DNA of 64,000 nucleotides from Lepas anatifera (lineage: Eukaryota; Arthropoda; Thecostraca; Lepadidae), in the NCBI GenBank assembly GCA_034440635.1, contig JAOTON010000951.1, forward strand, positions 310,001 through 374,000. Direction: 5' to 3'. The notes beneath the pieces were generated by a model, which saw nothing but the letters and a program-made list of their open reading frames with translations, searched no databases and was not told where the DNA came from. A program made the position numbers and the translations under genes. Positions 56,445 through 64,000 of this stretch are shown here, in pieces. How positions within the stretch are numbered: position 1 is the stretch's first letter; each line of letters begins with the position of its first letter.

Positions 56445-57995
56445 AGCAGAGTGCAGATTTTCAGGCCCATGAGATCGGAAAGGACGGACAAGATAAGAGG
56501 ACAGGGCACTAATGGGCAGTTAAATAAAGCAGAGTAGTGCCAACAAGAAGAGAGGACAGCACGCTGGGGACAGTCAGATGGAACTTGTCTTGGCAGAGAA
56601 TAGGAGGGCCCGGGCACAAATAGCCTTTGTAGCTGCAGTGCCCTAAAACTCCAATAATCCGAATGGGAGGGCCAGGTGCTGGTGGGAAGAAAGATTGGAC
56701 CGGAAAAGACAGAATAGAATGAAAAGCACTGCACTGGTGACCATTCAGATAGAGCCGGACAGGGAAGAAAACAAAACAGGAAGGACAAGGCGCAGGTGGA
56801 CTGATAGATGGAGCTTGACATGACAGAAGAGAATGGACGACAGGGCGCTGGTCAGCAGAAGGGAAGGCTGGGTAGCACAGGATAGATTAGGGGAAGGGCG
56901 GTGGTAGGAAGAGAGCTGGACAGGGTGGAGAAGAAGAGAAGATAGGGCACTGGTAAGCGGTAGATAGAGCTAGGAAAAGCAAAAAGACGAGTGGAATAGC
57001 AGGGGCGATCAGTTGTGGCCGGGAAAGATGGACCAGGGAGCAGGGCTGAGAATTGACGAACAGCCAAGTAGAGCCGGGCAGGGTGGCAGGAAGGAAAGGG
57101 AGGATACTAGTCAAATAGGGTTAGACAGGGCACAAAAGTGGGAGAAGAGGACGCTGCTGTACACATTTGAGGGTGGGGAATATAGGAGAGGAGGGCAGAG
57201 TGTTATCGGGCAGCCAATTAGAGTCAGGCGAGGCGGATAGAAAAAGGGCAGGGTGCTGGTGGGCAGTGGGATTGAGCCGGACAGGGCAAAGACGAAGGTA
57301 AAACAGGGCGTGATGGACGAGCAGCTGGGGTCGGACTGGGCGAAGAGGAGGGAATGGGGGCGGGCGGATAGTCAGAAACGGCTAATCAGGGCTAAAGATA
57401 ATACGGACATGGCACTGGTTGGCAGTCGGATAGAGCCGGGAAGGATTGAGAAGAAGGAATTACAGGTCACTGGCAAGCAGTCAGATAGGACAGAAGAAAA
57501 AAGCAGTAGAGAACGTAGGGTGGGGCTCTGGTCGGCCTTCAGATGGGATTAAAAAAGGAAAAACTAAGAGCAGAGGACAGGGCACTGGTGGGCAGCCATA
57601 TAGGGCAAGAGGAGCAAACAGATGGGGCGGGAAATGCAATCAAGAGAGAAGGTCTTGGCACTGGTGGTCACTCAAGATGAGCCCGGCAGGGCGAAAAGGT
57701 AAAAGGACAGGGCACGGGTGGGAAGTCGCTCTACGGCTGACCAGGGAATTGCTGCTCGGCGCGAGCAGTCACATACGGCCGGACGGGGCAGAACAGAATG
57801 GAGGGTAGGGCTCTGGTGGGTCGTCTGATACGGCCGGACGGGGCAGAAAAGAATGGAGGGTAGGGCTCTGGTGGGTCGTCTGGTACGGCCGGACGGGGCA
57901 GAACAGAATGGAGGGCAGGGCTCTGGTGGGTCGTCTGATACGGCCGGACGGGGCAGAAAATAATGGAGGGTAGGGCTCTGGTTGGTCGTCTGATG
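56445..57995. repeat. Purine-rich minisatellite, 55-60 bp unit
   Basis: Over 1.5 kb the plus strand is strongly A+G-rich, built from diverged units containing GGACAGGGCACTGGTGGGCAG and GATAGAGCCGG. The last copies (57770-57990) are nearly identical at a 55-bp period (ACGGCCGGACGGGGCAGAAC). Many ORFs on both strands result from the repeat. Confidence 0.9.
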
Positions 57996-57999
57996 CTGC

Positions 58000-58560
58000 T
58001 ATACAGGGAAGAGAGGAAGAGAGGGCGACGCGCGTTTCATTAAAATATGCTTGGAATCATTCGCGGAAAACTGAGGTGGAGGAGGGTCCAATCAGATCCC
58101 CAAGCGGTGAAGGATCAACTGTAGATTTCAGGAGTGTTCACGTACAACGCACTAATCATCCCTGAAGCTACCTGATAGAAACAAAAGCGTCAACAAAATA
58201 GAACACAATTTTAACTCTAGCTTTGAGAAGTTCAGGTAAATCGCGCCAATGGTCCCCGAAGTTACCTGATAGAAATAAAGTGTTCAGTCATCGGGGGCTG
58301 TCACAGAACAATAACGGTTACGGTAGCATCGGTTTCAGCGACAGTAGTGAAGAAGATTCGGTTGCAAACGATGCATACGTACAACCTGCGGTAACTTGCC
58401 TGACACATTCTCTGAGTAATTCACTCATTGAGATCCTTGATCAGGGTGCATTATTATAGCTTGGATGATTTTATTTTTTATATGTTACATGTAAATAAAA
58501 ACTCGCACCCCATGTAAAAAAACTCTTTCGGAGGGGGATTGGCGCCAATGCACAGTTGAG
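58000..58560. other. No supported feature
   Basis: Unique sequence. A 78-codon plus-strand ORF at 58223-58459 has an ordinary-looking composition but no recognisable domain or splice context. Confidence 0.3.
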
Positions 58561-58569
58561 GAGGCCTTT

Positions 58570-59130
58570 AAGTACCCAGGCCAAGCGCGTAAGGAAGATG
58601 CCCGTTTGGGATCTAGTGTGGCCTTCAGGTATCTACACTGTAGCAAACTTTCATTGACGTGGGTCAATATCTTCAAGGTCAAATGAGGTCATAAAAGTCA
58701 AATCTGGGGGATACTGGGGGCCTTCTGGCAAATCCCGTCGCTATGCCGAACAAATTAAAGAATACACTGGAAAAGGACTAAGGCCATGGAGAGAGGGTCT
58801 CATACAACTCTCTGAATTGTTGGGCTGTGGGTTCTTGAAGGTCTTTGGGCTATAAAGTTACAATATGAGATATTCTCCATAATTTAAAGTATAATTATCA
58901 CTATAACGACCCTTGAACGGGAAATGGGGGGTCTGAATTTGACCGATGACCTCAAGCTGTGACCTTGGATTGGAAATTGATTACCCTTAACTATGATGAC
59001 ATGACAAAATGTACGTCAAGCTGGGTGCGTTTACCTGGCCGAAAGCGCCGAGACCCATGCCCTTGAAAATGCTAGCATGACCTTGAACTGTAACCTTTGA
59101 CCTCCTTTAGCTAAAAATGCTTCGTGTGAA
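58570..59130 (+). repeat. Dispersed TGACCT-rich repeat, second copy of the 50740-51620 family
   Basis: It follows the order of blocks at 50.8-51.6 kb: TTTCATTGACGTGGGTCAAT, then GGGAAAT, ACCTTGG, CCTTGAAAATGC. Ends undefined. Confidence 0.5.
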
Positions 59131-59370
59131 TTCATGATGGCGCAAATAAAGGAGGTTCAATCTGGTACAAAGCATTACCAGATAGTACGCCGAATTGACG
59201 TTACGCTGATCAGGAGACATGCTATATGTAACTGAGGAAATTCAACATAGCGAAATATTTGGTTTATCAGTCATCTTTTAACAGAAGCAAGGAAAACTCC
59301 ATTATTTTTTTTAACTGCCCCTAAAGCCATTGCAGTCTGAAATTACAGTAAGGTTCTACATTCCCTGTAA

Positions 59371-60529
59371 CCTCCGCCCTGCTGGGCTTCTGAGACACCT
59401 TCACCGTGGTGGGGTTTTCAAACACCCCACCCCTCGAACTCGGCTCCTATGCGGAATAGCAAAAAACGCGAAAACTGGTGGATAGCTCATAAAAATTAAT
59501 GAAGAAACTACGTCAGATCATTTTTTGCCACAGGCCAATATTGTGCTCATGACAGGTCAAAGAATATTGCATATTAGGGTGGTATTTTTGGGCTCTAGGG
59601 TCGTAGAGAGTTGAGTTAGAACCATTTCTAGGCACCATTCGTCTCCTCTTGTCACGGAAAATCGAACGAGGTATAATATTGCTATGGTAGGTCAAAACAC
59701 AAAAATGACCTGACCTCAAGTCAGGTCAAGGTCACTTTTCAACCTAGCATAGTCATTGGTTGTTTTTTTATTTATTTTGTGCGGACACTCCACTGGGTGG
59801 CTTTTGACGTGTATGGACATGAGTGAGCAATATAGGGCGGTGGATGGATGATGGGGTAAGTGGTGGAATACCCTGGGGTCGCTGCTGCGGCTGCGCCGCT
59901 GTTTTAGGATGGAGGAAGATTATCAATATGCATATCAATCGACTCGCAATTAAGAATCCAAGGTAATGGTTTCAAGTATGGGAGTTACCACCATTTCCTG
60001 CAAAATTATTGACCAAAGTCTGACAACTGCTTAAATAGCCCCAGATGAACTCTTAGAGGTCACAGGTCAAAAATTACAACATGAACCTGGAAAGGTGCAC
60101 AGGATACTACAATTTGGAGAATACGAAGGTATTCTCAGCTTTATCTACACAAAAACACCTCATTTCCTGTTTTCCCCATGTATTTCCAATGGAGAGGTCA
60201 TGATCCTCACCTGACCCTAGGTCATCGATATGAAAAATCCCGGAATATATGTTGTAGCACGTAATGGGCCCATTATATGGTGTAGGTTTCAATTCGATAT
60301 ATTCACCCATTTCTTACTTATGTCACCTTAAACATCTATGGAGGTGAGGTCACTTGACCTGCACTGGTGACCTGACCTAAGATGACTCAACCTTAAAATT
60401 TTGCGGAACGCTGCGGAATTGATCAAGGCTAAGGTGTGCCAAGTACGGCGGCGCGTTGCGCCGCCGTTATTTTTCCTACCGCTGGAAAAACCCGAGGGGG
60501 ATGTTCAAACACCCCCACCGGGGCGCCGG
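59371..60529 (-). mobile_element. TTAA-family element, most complete copy (1.16 kb)
   Basis: Right TTAA at 60530-60533; left GTAA at 59367-59370, a mutated TTAA. Ends: CCTCCGCCCTGCTGGG on the left and, inward from the right, CCGGCGCCCCGGTGGGGG. It serves as the reference that shows 27614-28024 plus 42619-43077 to be one split element. Within it, 59765-59900 holds a short extra stretch containing GCTGCTGCGGCTGCGCC that the other copies lack. Confidence 0.75.
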
Positions 60530-60813
60530 TTAACAGGCGCAGGGGACGGGGTCCTAAAGTGTCCCACCTGTTTTTCCAAGGTGGCCGGACAGCCGTTCGC
60601 CTCTGGAAAACGCTACTTAGCCGAGTTTGAGAACATTTATGAATGCGTAGATTTGGGGAAAAATTGTTAAAATTGGTCAATACATGTTTGCTTTATAGGC
60701 TTCGAAAGTCAGACTTATATTTTGAGACCGTCACAATCGCGCGATCGCACCAGTTCCCCTACATCGTATACCGAGTGGTGACGTCATAACGTCATACATA
60801 TTATCAGGCTATA

Positions 60814-61560
60814 CATAGGCGTAGGAACCGGGGGGCCAGGGGGCCACTGGCCCCCACTTTTCTGGGATGGGCCCCCGCAACGGAGATAAGAATATCAACA
60901 ACTGTAATATCAAGCAAGAAACTCAAACTGTCCCGATAGCTTGCCCGGGAACCCCGTTAAACTTATCTGTGCCCCTAAACTAAGTTGAGGTCTTATGAGT
61001 TGATTTTAAGTTCCCCTAAGCTTCTCGGGGCCCCTGAACTGGCCTCTGATGCCATACGAGCTAATCTGGGCCCTTTGAGCTGAACTGAGCGCCCCTGAGA
61101 TGGTTTGGGCAGTATGAACTGTTCTAGGATGCCTAAACTGAGCTAGGAGCCGTAACCTTAAACAGGGCCCCGTGAGTTGGCCAGAACCTATATCCACCGA
61201 CCTGGGGGCCCCTGAGCTGAGCTGGGACCGTAAAGTTAATATTGCCCCTTGAGCCAATCTGGATCCCCTGTGATGCACAGAAGACCCTAAACTTATCTGA
61301 GGCCCCTGCACAGGAATAGGGCCACTGCTCTGAAATTTGGTTATAAGCTTTAATTGAAACCCTGAACTGTTCTCAAGCCCCAAATATGCCGACAAGGGGC
61401 CCTGGATGAGCCGGGCCCTTAAGTTTATCTGGTCATCAGAGCTAATATGGGCCTCTGTGTTGAACTGAGGGCCCCTGAGATGGTCTGGGACCCCCTATAA
61501 GGCTTTACAGCCACTGACCGGGCGGCCGAGAGCTTGAATGGGCCCCTTGAGATGTTCTGA
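60814..61560 (+). mobile_element. Left part of a G-rich-tip TIR element
   Basis: The tip CATAGGCGTAGGAACCGGGG matches the tip of the MITE at 29507. From 61000 it carries minisatellite units like GCCCCTGAGCTGATCTGG. No right end is present before the next left end at 61561. Confidence 0.55.
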
Positions 61561-63387
61561 CAGTGGTGTAGCCAGGGGAGGGGTCTCAGGGGTCCGCGGA
61601 CCCCCTTAGGCTGACCTTATGCACTAAAAACACAAAAATTGATTTCGGGGGCCCTGAGCCTGGTCTCGGGGGGGCCTCCCGAGCTTGGTCTCAGGAGGCC
61701 CCCGATAATCGGTATCGAGGGCTCCAGAGTACTGAATATTGATCTTGGAGGACCCCTGTGCTCAGTCTCAGGGAGTCCCGAGCTTGGCCTCAGGGCCCCC
61801 GAGCTTGGTCCCCCCGAGCTCGGTCTCACGGGCCTTTCGATCTTGGTCTCACGGGCCTTTCGATTTTGGTCTCAGGGGCCCCCGAGCTTGGTCTCAGAGG
61901 CCCCGAGCTTGGTGTCTGGAGGCCCTCCGAGCTTGGTCTCAGGGAGCTCCCGAGCTTAGTCTCAGGGGGCCCTTCGAGTTTGGAATCAGGGCCCCCGAGC
62001 TTGGTCTCAGGGGCCCCCGAGCTTGGTGTCAGGGAACCCTCCGAGCTTGGTCTCAGATAACCCCGAGCTTGGTCTCAGGACCCCCGAGCTTGGTCTCAGG
62101 GACCCCCGAGCTTGGTCTCAGGGAGCTCCCGAGCTTGGTCTCAGGGGACCCTTCGAGTTTGGTCTCAGGGCCTCCGAGCTTGGTCTCAGGGGCTCCCCGA
62201 GCTTGGTGTCAGGGAGCCCTCCGAGCTTAGTCTCAGATAACCCCGAGCTTGGTCTCAGGACCCCCGAGCTTGGTCTCAGGGGACCCCCGAGCTTGGTCTC
62301 AGGGATGCCCCCAAGCTTAGTCTCAGGCCCCCTCTCCCCGAGCTTAGTGTCAGGGGCCCTCGAGCTTGGACTCAGGGGAGGCATCCGAGGGCATCTGATG
62401 CATAAGGCTGACCGTATGCACTGGAAAACACGAGCATTGGTCTCGGGGCCCTGATCTTGGTCTCAGGGGGCCACCGAGCTTGGTCTCAGCGCCCCCCGAG
62501 CTTTGTCTCAGGGGCCCCGAGCTCGGTGTCAGGGGCCCTCCGAGCTCGGTGTCAGGGGCCCTCCGAGCTGGTCTCAGGGGCTCCTGATCATCGGTATCGA
62601 GGGTTCCAGAGTACCGAACATTGATCTCGGGGGCCCCCTGAGTTCGGAGGGACCACGATCATTGGTATCGAGGGCTCTGGAATACCGAATATTGATCTCG
62701 GGGGCCCGTGAGCCTGGTCTCAGGGGCCCTCGAGCTGGTCTCAGGGGACAACCGAGCTTGGTCTTAGGGTGAGGGGGGCAAGCTTGGTCTCATGGGCCTT
62801 TCGATGTTTTGTCTCATGGGCCTTTCGATCTTGGTCTCACTGGGTCTCGACCTTGGTCTCAGGGAACCCCCGAGCTTGGTGTCAGGGGGCCCTCGAGCTT
62901 GGTCTCAGGGAGCATCCGAGCTTGGTCTCAGGGTCCCCTCGAGCTTGGTCTCAGGGGCACCGAGCTTGGTCTCAGGGGTTCAGGGCCCCCCTCGGGGTGT
63001 CCCCGACTATTGATATCGAGAGACTCATGAGTGAGGCACGAGCATTGGCCTCATAAGACCCAGAGTTTGGTCCCAGGGGCCTCCAGGCCCGGGTTCAGGA
63101 CCCCCGAGCATCGGCATCGAGGGGCTCCAGAGCACCGAGCATTAGTCTTGGGGGGGCTCGAAATATTGATCTTGAGGGCCCCGGAACATCGGTGTCGAGT
63201 TACTCCTGAGAAAAGCGCGAGCATGGGTCTAAGGGTGCCCCTGAGCCTGATCTAAGTGGGACCCCGAGCTTAGTCTTAGGACCCCCCGGGCATCAGCATC
63301 AAGGGGCTCCGGAGTATTGGTCTAGGGGAGCAATTATTTTAGAGGCCTGCAAATGGTGATTTCAGAGGGCCCCCGAAAGTTTGGATG
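61561..63387 (+). mobile_element. Left part of a G-rich-tip TIR element with minisatellite
   Basis: The tip CAGTGGTGTAGCCAGGGGAG is followed within 15 bp by GGTCTCAGGGG, the core of the minisatellite that fills the next 1.7 kb. The right end is not in the window before the next left tip at 63388. Confidence 0.6.
61655..63000. repeat. Minisatellite, about 21-23 bp unit
   Basis: The unit is close to CGAGCTTGGTCTCAGGGGCC, tandem with few interruptions. Longer markers such as ATCGGTATCGAGGG...AATATTGATCT recur at about 61710, 62595, 62665 and 63110, giving a loose higher-order pattern. ORFs rich in Gly-Leu-Arg are artefacts. Confidence 0.92.
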
Positions 63388-64000
63388 CAGTGGTGTAGCC
63401 AAGGGGGCCCTAGGCGTCCGCAGACCCCCACCCCTTGGGCCAATCTGAACCACTGCAAAGGATTCTCTGATCACGGTGCCCCAGAGTCAGTCTCAGGGGC
63501 CCCTGAAGATTCGTTCTCAGGGCGTCCTGAGTCGGCCTCACGGCCCCCGCCCTGAGAGTCGGTCTCAAGGCCCCCGAAAGTAGATTTTAGGGGTCCCAGA
63601 GGGTTGGTCTCAGGGGCCCCAAAATTCGCTATCAGGGACCCCGGGAGTCTGTCTCAGGGGAGGGGGCCGAGCTAGTCTCAGGGGCCCCCCAGAGAGTGGT
63701 TCTCAGGGCCCTGTAACATAGTCTATTTCAGGGGGGCCCCTGAGAGTCAGTCTCAGAGAACCCCAAGAGTCGGTCAAGGGGACCCCAAGATTCTGTCTTA
63801 GGGGAACCCGAGATTCGGTCTCGGGGTTCCCCTGAGATTGTGTCTCAGAGAATCCCAAGAGTCAGTCTCAGAGCACCCCAAGAGTCGGTCTCAGGGGGCC
63901 CTCATAGTCTCACGGGCTTCTCTCTCAGGAGTCAATATTTAGTTTCAGGTGGCCCCGAGTTAATCCGGGGTCCGAGAGTTAGTCTAATTTGATCCGCAGA
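63388..64000 (+). mobile_element. Left part of another G-rich-tip TIR element, runs off window
   Basis: The tip CAGTGGTGTAGCCAAGGGGG closely matches the one at 61561, including the following CGTCCGCAGACCCCC (GGTCCGCGGACCCCC at the other). It is followed by a minisatellite of about 20-22 bp with GAGTCGGTCTCAGGGGCCCC. Confidence 0.6.

Noticed and set aside
56438..57808. ORFs of 70-130 codons on both strands
   Set aside because: Explained by the purine-rich minisatellite.
61639..63255. Gly/Leu/Arg/Ser-rich ORFs up to 163 codons
   Set aside because: Artefacts of the 21-23 bp minisatellite, with equally long ORFs in other frames and on the other strand.
1..64000. tRNA, rRNA or other structured RNA genes
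   Set aside because: No tRNA A/B box pairs with acceptor stems or rRNA-like conserved stretches were noticed on reading both strands; a covariance-model scan was not possible.

Overview
The window looks like intergenic and intronic DNA of an animal, most likely a marine invertebrate; the species cannot be named from the sequence. The grounds are the absence of dense long ORFs, spliced-gene signals (TATA box, Kozak start, signal peptide, GT/GC donors, pyrimidine-tract acceptors), a non-LTR retrotransposon, many terminal-inverted-repeat (TIR) DNA elements and many minisatellites. No rRNA, tRNA, CRISPR array or prokaryotic operon was seen. Almost the whole window is mobile and repetitive DNA; protein-coding content is a handful of candidate exons.

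Repeats. (1) About a dozen 1-1.5 kb elements or fragments end in TTAA-CCC...GGG-TTAA (piggyBac- or Kolobok-like ends, no transposase seen) and are packed with TGACCT/AGGTCA hexamers, the nuclear-receptor half-site. (2) Elements with G-rich tips of the type CAGTGRCGGATC, CAGTGGTGTAGCC or CATAGGCGTAGGAAC are, in several cases, flanked by exact 8-bp target-site duplications (TSDs), as in the hAT superfamily. Several are filled with 18-22 bp G/C-rich minisatellites. (3) One LINE fragment has reverse-transcriptase and C-terminal domains broken by a single in-frame stop.

Layout. 1-2022: right end of a minisatellite-filled TIR element that starts outside the window. 2671-3525: a Pro/Gln-rich minus-strand exon preceded by 67-bp tandem repeats. 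6.7-9.6 kb: two TTAA elements. 11.9-12.1 kb: minus-strand promoter, signal-peptide exon and splice donor; its phase fits the exon at 3.17 kb. 12.6-15.6 kb: two TTAA elements in inverted orientation. 18.7-23.7 kb: more TTAA elements, one split by the LINE. 24.6-25.5 kb: a long palindrome. 27.6-43.1 kb: a TTAA element split by a 14.6-kb TIR element (TSD CTTAAAAC), which contains an 8.28-kb TIR element (TSD TGGTGGAC) full of higher-order minisatellite, which contains a 539-bp TIR element (TSD AAATTGGC). 44.6-49 kb: tandem arrays, (GA)n tracts and candidate minus-strand exons. 49-60.5 kb: further TTAA elements, a 539-bp TIR element, and 1.5 kb of purine-strand minisatellite. 60.8-64 kb: three successive left ends of G-rich-tip elements with minisatellites running off the window.

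The best candidates for something new are the three-level nest with its minisatellite-loaded elements, the tandem arrays that repeat splice-acceptor sequence directly upstream of candidate exons, and the A-B-A'-B' permuted inverted repeat at 40.8-41.5 kb. All comparisons were made by eye.
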